Positions 1-10,473 of a stretch of 64,000 nt of DNA are shown piece by piece. The position numbers and the translations under genes are program-made. The notes under the pieces were generated by a model. The model saw only the letters and a program-made list of their open reading frames with translations. It searched no databases and was not told the DNA's origin. The first letter of the stretch is position 1; the number at the start of each line of letters is the position of its first letter. The stretch is from Costus lasius (Eukaryota; Streptophyta; Magnoliopsida; Zingiberales; Costaceae), in assembly GCA_027563935.2 (NCBI GenBank), contig CM050448.1:63229843-63293842 (forward strand). Direction: 5' to 3'.

Positions 1-1014
1 GGGGCGGCTAGGGTTTGCAAGGTGGCAATTAGGGTTTAGGGTTTTGGTAAGTCTCCAAGACTTTTCCATAAACCCCACATAATCGCCCAAGACATACCTA
101 ATAAGTCTATCATGCCTTAGATGTCTCAAGCCTTGCAATAGAGGCAAGTATTCCATCTAAGCACAAAGGGGCAAGGCGCCCACGCCACCCCATTATGCCC
201 CTACACGCCAATGGGGTGGAGATTTCTCCCCATTATACGCTTTAGCCCATTCTCTCATCATGATAACTTGTTATTGGGCCTCATTGGGTAATGAGCTAGC
301 CCAAACTTCACTACATGGGTTGATTAAGCAATTGGATCCAGTCCAATGCAACCCTAATCCAAATTTGACCAACCATGGTCAAATACGGGTCAACTTGACA
401 AAAATGAAGTTTGGTTCCAATAACATTCTTCCATCTCATCAGGCCCATTGGCGTTAATGAAATCTCCCAATTAGATCTGAGTTATCCAATAACTCGATCA
501 TAAGGCTTCCTGATCAATACGAGAACTTGAGTATCAAGGTGTGCGACCCTGTAGGTTCCTCTGATGATGGGAGTGCTGACGAAAGGTCACCACAAGCAGT
601 GAGTGGCACCTAGCAGTGCATCGCTACTACCCAGGTCATTGGAATGGATATCGACATTGACATCCCCATCATCGCGTCTAGGTACAGATGCATTATAGTC
701 TCTTTGCCGAACTGATATCCGATTGGACAAGTGTGTCACCACTTGTTTTCACCCAATCAAATGGTCATGACTAAATCAGGTTCTCACTGGGGTATGGCCA
801 TACACTTTTAGTCATAGAACCATAGAGGAGCTCCATGGATATCAAGCTTCCCATAGGAAGGGGCAAATCCTTTGTCTGTCCATTGACCTTCTAATATGGG
901 TCGTGACATACTCAATGACAACTGTTATGACCTCCCAATTACGGTGAGGTGTTAGGTTGTATGAAAGCATATCCCTAACCATATAGAATGGTCAATGACC
1001 TCAAGTCAAGGGAT
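1..1014 (-). repeat. CopB-1 3' LTR, part left of the CopA-1 insertion
   Basis: This matches, in reverse orientation, the CopB-3 LTR at 24507-26447, for example the stretch ending in the CopA-1 target CAATG against positions near 24840. The LTR resumes at 10120 after CopA-1 and ends at 10473. Its outer end lies beyond the left edge of the window. The TTTAGGG-like words near 26-46 belong to this LTR and are not telomere. No gene is seen here. Confidence 0.85.
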
Positions 1015-1019
1015 CAATG

Positions 1020-2735
1020 TGTTGGGGTATGCCCTTAAGGCTAATGTTTGAGGCCTTTGGGATTGTATAAGTATCATGTAATAAACTTTTGTGTTTATAA
1101 AGGCATGGTTATTATTCAGGTTGTTACCTTGTCTGCTGTAATAAGTGTACTACTGAATAATGTCTCAAAGCTGTTCAGCTTGGCTGACATGCTCTATGTC
1201 CTTAGTCGAGATATCTTGGTGAACATGAGACAGCCTTGATATGATTGAGACTAATATGAGTGCTAATCTTATAGGATGCTTCGAGCATGGAATAAGATGT
1301 AGACTCATGGGTACATTGGATGTACTGGACAGACCCTACTAGGATATTCCATTGCTTGTCACAATGTGAATATTCCTTGTAAGCACTAAGTGGCACATGT
1401 CCTCTGACTTGAGATCATTTGTGTTTCTAAATGATGATTGTCATTGTCTTGAGGTAGTTCAATATCATTTGAAACATAATGATTATAGACTATCTTGGAT
1501 GGTGAGCTTGAATCATGTTAGGGCACTAGTGATAGACATAGGATTGCCGTCTCCTTGTTTAAGGAGTGTGATGTTCTAAAGGGCCCCCCTTATATGAGAT
1601 GATTGAGAAAGTGTATGGCCATACCCAGATGACTATGTTGATCTGATCTAATCATGCTCATTGTATTGGAGTAACAAGCTTGACTCGCTTGTCCAATAAG
1701 AACATCCAGTGGCAAAGGATGCTTGTATGCCTTGTGATGTTGATTCACCTTGTGCTGTGATTTGGGTGTAGTCTTGGAAGACTCTTTCCTTTATATCGGG
1801 AGACAGTGATGTGTTGCTAGATACCCCTCACTGATTGTGATAACGAGAGTTATCGTTACCGACATTTAAAGGAAACCCTTAGGGTCGCACAATTTGGTGA
1901 TATGGCTTACTTGAGTCAGATCGTGTGGACTGGATTGTTTTGATTCAGTTTAAAGGAGTTTAAACTCTGATTGTAAGTGAGATCCAGTCTGATCATGTTT
2001 GATTGATTAGGGCTTGAGATCGGTAAGCTTCGATCGAGAGTGTGGATGCTAGATCGGTGAGATCAAGAGCATCATGAGATGTACGGTTAGATCTTGAATC
2101 TTCATGGTTCATAGAGATTTAGACCATGGCTTGGGTTGGTTCTTTTGGTCTTTGGACCAATTGGAATTGAACCGAATTCAATTGATCCGGTTCACATTTG
2201 TGTTCGATTGGTTCAATTGAATTGGCGTTGGGGATAAGTTCACAAGACATGAACGCATGTCTTGATGACTTTCCTTAATGGGAAGTCTTGAAAACGCCTA
2301 ACGCCAAATAACGCAAAAGCTTAATGTTCCTTGTGTCTTTCGAAGCTCTCTCTCGTGGGTGGTGTGTGGACGATCTTGGAGAAGAGCTCTCGGCGACAAG
2401 GAAGAACATCTCATCTCCTCAACACCAAAGGGCACCTTGGCAATTGTTGCTAGCACATCAAGTTGCGCAAGAAGTAAGCCTTCATCCTTTGTGTGTGTCT
2501 TCTTTGGAGGAGAGCCCTCTTCGGCCTCTAGCTTCCAAGCCGCCACCCTTACATGGCTATGGTAAAAGATCTCAAACTTGATCTTTGGTTAATTATAAAG
2601 TTGATCATTTACATGAGTTCATGCAAACGATTTTATTGAAACTCTAGAAGAATACATTTCCGCATGTTCTAGGGTTTGCCCCCCTCTTGAAAGGGGTTTT
2701 TCATGCTTGCGCTCCCCCTTGAAGGGGACCCTTCA
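1020..2735 (+). repeat. CopA-1 5' LTR
   Basis: It starts TGTTGGGGTATG and ends ...CCCTTCA, followed by AT and the primer-binding site. It supplies promoter and polyadenylation functions in a working element. TATA-like words occur at about 1095 and 1789, but I cannot place the transcription start. Short open frames inside the LTR recur in every CopA copy and are not convincing genes. Confidence 0.97.
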
Positions 2736-2737
2736 AT

Positions 2738-2749
2738 TGGTATCAGAGC
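2738..2749 (+). other. CopA-1 primer-binding site
   Basis: TGGTATCAGAGC, two bases after the LTR end, is the usual plant initiator-methionine tRNA complement used to prime minus-strand DNA synthesis. The same word is found at the matching place in CopA-2 and CopA-3. Confidence 0.95.
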
Positions 2750-3479
2750 AGGTTATGCATGAATCATGTGGTTGCTTTAAGTGATCCTTGTTTGCGCTTG
2801 CAATGTTTAGATCTATGTACATGCCGAATAAACTACATGCTAGTTTAAAACTCTTAGATGTAGGTTTATCTTTGAATTGCGCATGTATAATGTTATGGTA
2901 AGTGCTTGTTCATGTTTTGAAAAGGAAAAGCCTTATCTTGCGCACCCATTAGATCTAAAGCGTCTACTATAATCCCTTAGATGGGTTGGTAGGGTTGAAA
3001 GCATAATCTAAATAGATCCAAGTCTGATCAGACCATCTGACAGCTCAGATGGGTTGACCTGATAGCACCTATGCGCATGCACTGGGTGGCTATAGGTTGA
3101 CTGCATCAAGGGCGTGTAACGAGGTCTGGTTGAGACAACCAATGAACACTCTTGAGTTAGGCCCGGGGTCACACCCGCTTGCCAAAACTCTTGAAGGTGG
3201 TTCAGCCCTTGGCGGATGCATGGTTGACCATTAGGTCAACTCGGGTCAGTTAGGACTCGGTGCATGCAAGGGCAGTGGATCTGACTAGATGTATGAGTGG
3301 ATCCCTATCAATGGACCATTGTAAGGTTGTAGGACTGATAAGAAAATTAAAATTGATGCCAATGGGGTTTTTCAAAAATTTATTTTCTTTTAATTGGATC
3401 ACATGTGGAATGTTTGATGCCATGTGCTTGTTTATTTATTCTTATGTGGGCCGCCCATGTTAATTGTGTGCTGTGCTGG

Positions 3480-3573
3480 GGCCTGCGAGCCTGGGATTAT
3501 ACTTGTAAGATAATATTATTGTGATCTGCGAATCACATTTTTTAATCTATTGTATAATTGACCTGCGAGTCAA
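3480..3573 (+). other. three mini-hairpins sharing a CTGCGA loop
   Basis: Three inverted repeats frame the same six-base loop CTGCGA with different stems: GGC/GCC at 3480-3491, GTGAT/ATCAC at 3521-3536 and TTGAC/GTCAA at 3558-3573. All three stems are kept in CopA-2 (45897-45908, 45853-45868, 45812-45827) and CopA-3 (56324-56335, 56282-56297, 56241-56256). There the last loop base varies, while the AT-rich spacers drift. The shared loop with different stems suggests a selected RNA structure. Function is unknown. Confidence 0.6.
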
Positions 3574-3964
3574 AGCTTGTCTAGATAGATCAAATTGTAT
3601 TTGATTAGACAAGAGCACAAATGCACACATCCCAAAGGGGCATTCAGCTGGTGGCGCACCTGAGGTGCTCTTGGCGCTAGGGCCCTGGGTTGGACCAGAT
3701 GAGATGCAAATGGAGCTCAAGTGAAGACTTAAGTAAAATTAAGGTCTTACTTAGGGTTCATGGGCATTTACCACATAAGATCTGCATGCTTTCTTTTATT
3801 GCTTATTGCTTATATAAGTAGAATTGCATGTGTTTATCTTCTGCTATCACCATAGGACTTGCATGATAGTCAAGAAGATAAAAGACCGTTAAAATCCAAC
3901 GCTAACATATCAAGCTCGTAAGCCTTCTGACGCGAAACCTCACCGTTCTGACTATCGTTGGAGC

Positions 3965-3990
3965 CGTGTTGTACCCACTCAGTGGGCACG
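3965..3990 (+). other. bulged leader hairpin 1 (TCA loop, TTGTA bulge)
   Basis: Outer stem CGTG/CACG, a five-base 5' bulge TTGTA, inner stem CCCAC/GTGGG and a three-base loop TCA. CopA-3 keeps it exactly at 55765-55790. CopA-2 keeps it at 45337-45362 with one outer pair as a G-U wobble and the loop changed to TAA. Confidence 0.65.
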
Positions 3991-4169
3991 TCCATCTATC
4001 TTCAGACGGTGCTGGATTTCACCTGCGTGTTACAGAGTAGGGATTTATCCCTGCTCGTTGCTCAGCATAGCACGTGGTGGTCCAGGGAGTAGGTCGGGTC
4101 AGCTTGACCATGTAGGCTACATATGTGGCGCATATGGTAGCACATGGAGGCAGCCATCTGAGGGATCAG

Positions 4170-4203
4170 AGACTGTGTTGTACCAACTCAGTTGGCACAG
4201 TCT
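4170..4203 (+). other. bulged leader hairpin 2 (TCA loop, TTGTA bulge)
   Basis: It has the same architecture as the hairpin at 3965 but different stem bases: outer stem AGACTGTG/CACAGTCT, bulge TTGTA, inner stem CCAAC/GTTGG, loop TCA. It is conserved in CopA-2 (45124-45157) and CopA-3 (55551-55584). Two copies with compensating stem changes and a fixed loop and bulge make this the best RNA-structure candidate in the window. Confidence 0.68.
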
Positions 4204-4502
4204 GCTGGATTGCCCAGATGAAGGGGAATCGCACGGGTTGGCGATTGGCTGGGACAGCCTACCAGAAATTAGTGCTTGTCATCTTTGTGCATCTTATCTC
4301 GCCTGAGCGGGACGCGAAGACCAAGTATGAAATCTGGATCCCATCTCACTAAAAGAGTGTTACTCTTTCGGACTGTTTACTGGATTTTTCAGTCAGACAA
4401 AATAGTGAGAAAAGAATCTTTCTTAAGTCCTGGATTGATTCTGAACATTGATACTGACCTTGCTGTTCTTGCTTGTTGTAGATTCCTGCAGCAACGAACA
4501 CC

Positions 4503-7500
4503 ATGAACTTCAATGTGCGATCCCTACTGGAAAGGGAGAAGTTTGCTGGGCCGAACTTCTCTGACTGGTTCGGACACCTTAAGATCGTTCTTAAGGCAGA
4601 GAGGAAACTGTATGTCCTCGAGACGGCGATACCGCCGCAGCCCGCTCCGAACGCCGCAAGGGCGGTTCGGGATGCCTACGAAAAGCACGTCAATGATAGC
4701 ATTGATGTCGCTTGCCTGATGCTAGCGTCTATGACGCCACCGCTGCAGCGTCAGCATGAGGATATGTCGGCTATAGAAATTATAGCGAACCTCAAGATGC
4801 TGTATGCTGCACAGGCGAGGACAGAACGCTATAATCTGACGAAGCTCTTCTTTCAGAGCAAACTGGCTGAGGGGAGCCCAGTGGGAGCTCACGTGCTCAA
4901 GATGATTGGGCACAAGGAGGCTCTAGAGAAACTGGGGCATACCGTCAACCAGGAGCTTGCTGTAGATATTATTCTACAGTCTCTTCCGCCTTCTTTCGAT
5001 GCGTTCATTATTAATTTTAATATGAACAAAATCGATTGTACGCCGGCAGAGCTGCTGAATATGCTCTTGACTACTGAGGAAACTCTGAAGGGAAAGCCTT
5101 CAACCTCTGTCTTAATGGTTCCTTCCAGGAACAAGAAGAAGGGGAAGAAGGGCAAGGCCCCTGTCAAGAACTACAGTAAGGCGCTGAAACAGAAGGTGAA
5201 GCGGTCGAAGGACAACAGGTGTTTCCACTGTGGCCAGCTAGGTCACTGGAAAAAGGACTGTAAAGCGCTCCAAGGAGATAAGAGGGGAAGCATCGCTTCT
5301 GGCTCAGGTATATATGTGACTGAGGTCATGTTATCTTCTTCTACCATTTCATGGGTGTTGGACACCGCATGTGGAGTTCACATTTGTTCAAATGTGCAGG
5401 AACTCAAGAGAAGAAGGCAGGTGGGACAGCATGAGGTAGACCTACGCGTTGGAAACGGGGCACGGGTTGCTGCTGTTGCTGTAGGAGACTATTTCATTTC
5501 TTTACCATCTGGCATTGTATTAGAATTAAACAATTGTTATTTTGTACCCAGTATTACCAAGAATATTATCTCTATTCCTGCTCTTGTCAGGAAAGGATTT
5601 GCCTTTGAATGCAAGATTTCAAAGTGTGTTTTATCTTATGATAATATTGTGTATGCAACTGGTTCAATTAACAATGGGTTATTCATGTTGGACATGGAAA
5701 ATTCTGTACAAAACATTGATAATAAGAAAGCCAAGTATGCTGATGACAGCACCTTGCTTTGGCATAGTCGTTTAGGCCATATAAACGAGAAGCGCATTAA
5801 GCGGTTGCATGATCATGGACTGCTGGGATCATTCTCCTACGAGGAGATTGATACATGCAAAGCTTGTTTGATGGGTAAAATGACGAAGTCACCTTTTCCT
5901 CACAAAGGTCAAAGGGCTTCAGGTTTACTGGACCTTATACACAGTGATGTGTGTGGGCCATTTAGTAAACATGCCAGAGGTGGCTATCTGTACTTCATTA
6001 CCTTTACTGATGATTTCAGTAGGTATGGGTATGTCTATCTAATGAGACATAAAAGTGAATCTTTTGACAAGTTCAAAGAGTTCAAAAATGAAGTACAAAA
6101 TCTGCTAGGCCGAAATATCAAGGCACTTCGTTCTGATCGAGGTGGTGAATACCTAAGTCGAGAATTTACTGACTATCTAAAGGAGTATGGGATTATCTCA
6201 CAGCTCACTCCGCCAGGAACACCGCAATGGAATGGTGTGTCCGAGAGGAGAAATAGAACGTTACTTGATATGGTTCGTTCTATGATGAGTCAGGCTACTC
6301 TTCCATATTCCTTTTGGGGTTTTGCACTGGAAACAGCTGCAAAGGTACTAAACCGAGTGCCATCCAAGGCAGTTTCAAAGACGCCATATGAGTTATGGTA
6401 TGGGAAACAGCCTAGCTTGACATTTATCAGGATCTGGGGTTGCGAGGCTTATGTCAAAAAGCTCGCCTCTGGGAAACTGGAGAGCAGATCTGAGAAATGT
6501 ATCTTTGTCGGTTACCCTAAGGAAACTAAGGGTTATTATTTCTACGATCCCAAAGAGAACAAGGTATTTGTTGCTCGGACGGCCATATTTCTTGAGAAGG
6601 AGTTTCTTCTGCAAGAGGCCAGTGGGAGAGAAATAAAGCTGGATGAGAATCCAGAGGAAGGACAAAGTAGTCAAGCGCAGTTGGATGAGCCTGAGCCGGT
6701 TATTGAACAACCTGAGGCTCAGATATCACGGGAACCGCGAAGATCGGGAAGGATCCGTCGACAGCCTGAGCGCTATGACGGAGTCTACATCATTAACAAT
6801 GATGAACCCCTTACTTATGCGGATGCGGTCAGTGGACCGGAGTCAGCTAGATGGCTTGAAGCTATGCGAGCCGAAATGGACTCCATGTCAGATAACCAAG
6901 TCTGGGATTTGGTTGATCCGCCTCCGGGAGTAATCCCTATAGGCTGTAAATGGATCTTCAAGAAGAAGATTGACATGGATGGTAACGTGGTTACCTATAA
7001 AGGCAGGCTAGTTGCGAAAGGTTTCAAACAAATCTACGGGATAGATTATGATGAAACTTTCTCTCCTGTAGCCATGTTTAAGTCTATTCGGATTCTTTTC
7101 GCGATAGCTGCATATTACGACTATGAGATCTGGCAGATGGATGTGAAGACAGCTTTCCTTAATGGAAATCTGGATGAGGATGTGTATATGACACAACCTG
7201 AGGGTTTCACTAATCCATCAGATCGTCATAAGATATGCAAGTTAAAGAAGTCCATTTATGGACTTAAGCAAGCATCAAGAAGCTGGAATATTCGTTTTGA
7301 TGAATCAATCTCTGAGTTTGGTTTCATCAAGAACGAGGATGACCCGTGTGTATATAAGAGGTTTAGTGGGAGCGTGATTACATTCCTAATACTCTACGTC
7401 GATGATATCTTGATCATTGGAAATGATATTCCTGAACTGCATGCGGTTAAAGCATGGTTAGGAAAATGTTTCCAGATGAAAGATCTAGGAGAAGCAGCCT

Positions 7501-8378
7501 ATGTATTAGGTGTGAAGATCTACCGGGATAGATCTAAGAGGCTTCTCGGGCTATGCCAGAGTACTTACATCGATAAAGTCCTGGAGAGATTCCATTTAGA
7601 AAATTCTAAACGTGGATATCTTCCAGTCAGACATGGTCTGAGTCTTTCAAAGAGTCAGTGTCCACAAACACAGACTGAGAAATATGAAATGGACAATAGG
7701 CCTTATGCTTCGGCTATTGGGTCCATTATGTATGCGATGTTGTGTACTCGCCCAGACGTCGCTTACGGGTTAAGCGTGACCAGTCGGTTCCAAAGTAATC
7801 TAGGTATGGCGCACTGGATTGCGGTCAAGAACATCTTAAAATATCTGCGGAGGACCAAAGATATGTTCTTGTTATATGGTGGTCAGGAAGAACTCAGTAT
7901 AGAGGGATATACTGACGCTTCGTTCCAGTCGGACCAGGATGATTTCCGATCGCAATCAGGCTATATTTTTAGCTTGAATGGTGGAGCAGTGGTGTGGAAG
8001 AGTTTCAAACAGTCAACTGTTGCTGATTCCACAACAGAAGCCGAGTATGTTGCAGCCTCGGAAGCATCCAAGGAGGCAGTGTGGATTCGTAAGTTCGTGA
8101 GAGAACTTGGTGTCGTTCCTTCGAGTGCTGATCCTTTGGTTATCTTCTGTGATAACACTGGAGCCATCGCACAAGCAAAGGAACCACGGTCGCACCAGAA
8201 GTCCAAGCACATACAGAGACGGTTTCACTTGATCCGGGAGATCATTGATCGAGGCGAGATCAAAATTTGCAAGGTTCATACAGATGACAATCTGGCAGAC
8301 CCGCTTACCAAGCCTCTGGCGCAGCAGAAGCATGAGAAGCACTGTAATAATATGGGTTTGAGATTTCTCAACCATTAG
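4503..8378 (+). CDS. CopA-1 Gag-Pol polyprotein, intact (1291 aa)
   Basis: A single-frame Ty1/copia polyprotein that makes the particle protein and the enzymes for reverse transcription and integration. Gag occupies about residues 1-260, with a lysine-rich stretch and a CCHC zinc knuckle at C240, C243, H248 and C253. The protease motif DTACG begins at D287. The integrase has a zinc-binding H421/H426/C452/C455 set and catalytic D482, D545 and E581 (35 residues between the last two). The RT spans roughly residues 800-1050, with the YVDD centre at 965-968. RNase H has D1138, E1181 and D1217. The ATG at 4503 opens the frame just after the leader; both sister copies have ACG at this codon. No stop or frameshift breaks the frame, so this is the only copy here that could be autonomous. 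The N-terminal half of the protease motif (DTA instead of DTG/DSG) is shared by all copia copies in the window. Confidence 0.96.
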   Translation: MNFNVRSLLEREKFAGPNFSDWFGHLKIVLKAERKLYVLETAIPPQPAPNAARAVRDAYEKHVNDSIDVACLMLASMTPPLQRQHEDMSAIEIIANLKMLYAAQARTERYNLTKLFFQSKLAEGSPVGAHVLKMIGHKEALEKLGHTVNQELAVDIILQSLPPSFDAFIINFNMNKIDCTPAELLNMLLTTEETLKGKPSTSVLMVPSRNKKKGKKGKAPVKNYSKALKQKVKRSKDNRCFHCGQLGHWKKDCKALQGDKRGSIASGSGIYVTEVMLSSSTISWVLDTACGVHICSNVQELKRRRQVGQHEVDLRVGNGARVAAVAVGDYFISLPSGIVLELNNCYFVPSITKNIISIPALVRKGFAFECKISKCVLSYDNIVYATGSINNGLFMLDMENSVQNIDNKKAKYADDSTLLWHSRLGHINEKRIKRLHDHGLLGSFSYEEIDTCKACLMGKMTKSPFPHKGQRASGLLDLIHSDVCGPFSKHARGGYLYFITFTDDFSRYGYVYLMRHKSESFDKFKEFKNEVQNLLGRNIKALRSDRGGEYLSREFTDYLKEYGIISQLTPPGTPQWNGVSERRNRTLLDMVRSMMSQATLPYSFWGFALETAAKVLNRVPSKAVSKTPYELWYGKQPSLTFIRIWGCEAYVKKLASGKLESRSEKCIFVGYPKETKGYYFYDPKENKVFVARTAIFLEKEFLLQEASGREIKLDENPEEGQSSQAQLDEPEPVIEQPEAQISREPRRSGRIRRQPERYDGVYIINNDEPLTYADAVSGPESARWLEAMRAEMDSMSDNQVWDLVDPPPGVIPIGCKWIFKKKIDMDGNVVTYKGRLVAKGFKQIYGIDYDETFSPVAMFKSIRILFAIAAYYDYEIWQMDVKTAFLNGNLDEDVYMTQPEGFTNPSDRHKICKLKKSIYGLKQASRSWNIRFDESISEFGFIKNEDDPCVYKRFSGSVITFLILYVDDILIIGNDIPELHAVKAWLGKCFQMKDLGEAAYVLGVKIYRDRSKRLLGLCQSTYIDKVLERFHLENSKRGYLPVRHGLSLSKSQCPQTQTEKYEMDNRPYASAIGSIMYAMLCTRPDVAYGLSVTSRFQSNLGMAHWIAVKNILKYLRRTKDMFLLYGGQEELSIEGYTDASFQSDQDDFRSQSGYIFSLNGGAVVWKSFKQSTVADSTTEAEYVAASEASKEAVWIRKFVRELGVVPSSADPLVIFCDNTGAIAQAKEPRSHQKSKHIQRRFHLIREIIDRGEIKICKVHTDDNLADPLTKPLAQQKHEKHCNNMGLRFLNH

Positions 8379-8382
8379 ATTA

Positions 8383-8398
8383 AGTGCAAGTGGGAGAT
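8383..8398 (+). other. CopA-1 polypurine tract
   Basis: A purine-rich run ending GTGGGAGAT abuts the 3' LTR and would prime plus-strand DNA. It lies just after the Gag-Pol stop. CopA-2 and CopA-3 have the same tract in reverse next to their left LTRs. Confidence 0.85.
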
Positions 8399-10114
8399 TG
8401 TTGGGGTATGCCCTTAAGGCTAATGTTTGAGGCCTTTGGGATTGTATAAGTATCATGTAATAAACTTTTGTGTTTATAAAGGCATGGTTATTATTCAGGT
8501 TGTTACCTTGTCTGCTGTAATAAGTGTACTACTGAATAATGTCTCAAAGCTGTTCAGCTTGGCTGACATGCTCTATGTCCTTAGTCGAGATATCTTGGTG
8601 AACATGAGACAGCCTTGATATGATTGAGACTAATATGAGTGCTAATCTTATAGGATGCTTCGAGCATGGAATAAGATGTAGACTCATGGGTACATTGGAT
8701 GTACTGGACAGACCCTACTAGGATATTCCATTGCTTGTCACAATGTGAATATTCCTTGTAAGCACTAAGTGGCACATGTCCTCTGACTTGAGATCATTTG
8801 TGTTTCTAAATGATGATTGTCATTGTCTTGAGGTAGTTCAATATCATTTGAAACATAATGATTATAGACTATCTTGGATGGTGAGCTTGAATCATGTTAG
8901 GGCACTAGTGATAGACATAGGATTGCCGTCTCCTTGTTTAAGGAGTGTGATGTTCTAAAGGGCCCCCCTTATATGAGATGATTGAGAAAGTGTATGGCCA
9001 TACCCAGATGACTATGTTGATCTGATCTAATCATGCTCATTGTATTGGAGTAACAAGCTTGACTCGCTTGTCCAATAAGAACATCCAGTGGCAAAGGATG
9101 CTTGTATGCCTTGTGATGTTGATTCACCTTGTGCTGTGATTTGGGTGTAGTCTTGGAAGACTCTTTCCTTTATATCGGGAGACAGTGATGTGTTGCTAGA
9201 TACCCCTCACTGATTGTGATAACGAGAGTTATCGTTACCGACATTTAAAGGAAACCCTTAGGGTCGCACAATTTGGTGATATGGCTTACTTGAGTCAGAT
9301 CGTGTGGACTGGATTGTTTTGATTCAGTTTAAAGGAGTTTAAACTCTGATTGTAAGTGAGATCCAGTCTGATCATGTTTGATTGATTAGGGCTTGAGATC
9401 GGTAAGCTTCGATCGAGAGTGTGGATGCTAGATCGGTGAGATCAAGAGCATCATGAGATGTACGGTTAGATCTTGAATCTTCATGGTTCATAGAGATTTA
9501 GACCATGGCTTGGGTTGGTTCTTTTGGTCTTTGGACCAATTGGAATTGAACCGAATTCAATTGATCCGGTTCACATTTGTGTTCGATTGGTTCAATTGAA
9601 TTGGCGTTGGGGATAAGTTCACAAGACATGAACGCATGTCTTGATGACTTTCCTTAATGGGAAGTCTTGAAAACGCCTAACGCCAAATAACGCAAAAGCT
9701 TAATGTTCCTTGTGTCTTTCGAAGCTCTCTCTCGTGGGTGGTGTGTGGACGATCTTGGAGAAGAGCTCTCGGCGACAAGGAAGAACATCTCATCTCCTCA
9801 ACACCAAAGGGCACCTTGGCAATTGTTGCTAGCACATCAAGTTGCGCAAGAAGTAAGCCTTCATCCTTTGTGTGTGTCTTCTTTGGAGGAGAGCCCTCTT
9901 CGGCCTCTAGCTTCCAAGCCGCCACCCTTACATGGCTATGGTAAAAGATCTCAAACTTGATCTTTGGTTAATTATAAAGTTGATCATTTACATGAGTTCA
10001 TGCAAACGATTTTATTGAAACTCTAGAAGAATACATTTCCGCATGTTCTAGGGTTTGCCCCCCTCTTGAAAGGGGTTTTTCATGCTTGCGCTCCCCCTTG
10101 AAGGGGACCCTTCA
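8399..10114 (+). repeat. CopA-1 3' LTR
   Basis: Appears identical to the 5' LTR along its 1716 bp as far as I can read, including every short frame inside it. It is followed by the CAATG duplication and then by CopB-1 LTR sequence. Confidence 0.97.
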
Positions 10115-10119
10115 CAATG

Positions 10120-10473
10120 CATCTCCTATCACTTGTGAGGATAACTCATGACACCAGGTCATTGCCTCACAGTGGGTCTATCCAGTATATCCACCACTGA
10201 TATACCCATATGTCAGCATTAGAACCTCGTGCCTAATGAGCCCATATACTAGTCTCACAAGTACCAGAGCTGTCCCATATCCACTCAGGTACATCGACTG
10301 GACACAATCATTTGAGCATAGAGTCAATCTGTCTCCAGGGACATTATCATGTAAGTACATAATCGCAGATGTAGACAAACAACGATAATGACAATGCCAG
10401 AATGATATAAATATCAAAGTTAAGTAGTACAATAATAGACCAATACTAGGTCATAGGGCATATACACCAACAA
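10120..10473 (-). repeat. CopB-1 3' LTR, start portion right of CopA-1
   Basis: Continues the LTR interrupted at 1014. Read on the minus strand it opens TGTTGGTGTATATGCCC at 10473, matching the LTR start at 24507. The sequence directly to its right is protease-region coding sequence, not the expected polypurine tract, so the rest of pol was lost at this junction. Confidence 0.85.

Larger units (their letters stand above)
2750..4502 (+). other. CopA-1 long untranslated leader with repeated small hairpins
   Basis: About 1.75 kb separates the primer site from the Gag-Pol start, with no substantial ORF in frame with it. The leader contains several short inverted repeats conserved in the minus-strand copies CopA-2 and CopA-3. 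They include an 8-bp stem CCATCTGA/TCAGATGG at 3033-3052, three small hairpins at 3480-3573, two bulged hairpins at 3965-3990 and 4170-4203, and a 7-bp stem AAAGAGT/ACTCTTT at 4352-4368. Packaging, dimerisation or translation control are possible roles, by analogy with retroviral leaders. That is inference. Confidence 0.7.
1020..10114 (+). mobile_element. CopA-1, complete Ty1/copia LTR retrotransposon
   Basis: A 9095-bp element with two 1716-bp LTRs (1020-2735 and 8399-10114, offset exactly 7379), TG...CA ends and a perfect 5-bp target-site duplication CAATG at 1015-1019 and 10115-10119. It has a tRNA-iMet-type primer site, a long leader, one uninterrupted Gag-Pol frame and a polypurine tract against the 3' LTR. 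The LTRs show no difference that I can find by eye, so the insertion is very recent. It sits inside the CopB-1 LTR. Domain order (protease, integrase, RT, RNase H) is that of Ty1/copia. I did not resolve the copia lineage. Confidence 0.97.

Noticed and set aside
1..60. TTTAGGG-like words suggesting telomere repeats
   Set aside because: They are only two or three imperfect units inside the CopB LTR and recur in the LTR copy near 21050.
1048..1579. Small ORFs repeated at 8427, 63741 and, in reverse, in many places
   Set aside because: They are parts of the CopA LTR carried along with each copy; frames are not kept open in the older LTRs.
2738..2749. Possible tRNA gene fragments at the TGGTATCAGAGC sites
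   Set aside because: These are retrotransposon primer sites next to LTR ends; no cloverleaf surrounds them.
8013..8456. Antisense ORF of 147 codons over the CopA-1 RNase H end
   Set aside because: It is a shadow of Gag-Pol and the LTR; similar antisense frames in CopA-2 and CopA-3 have different ends.
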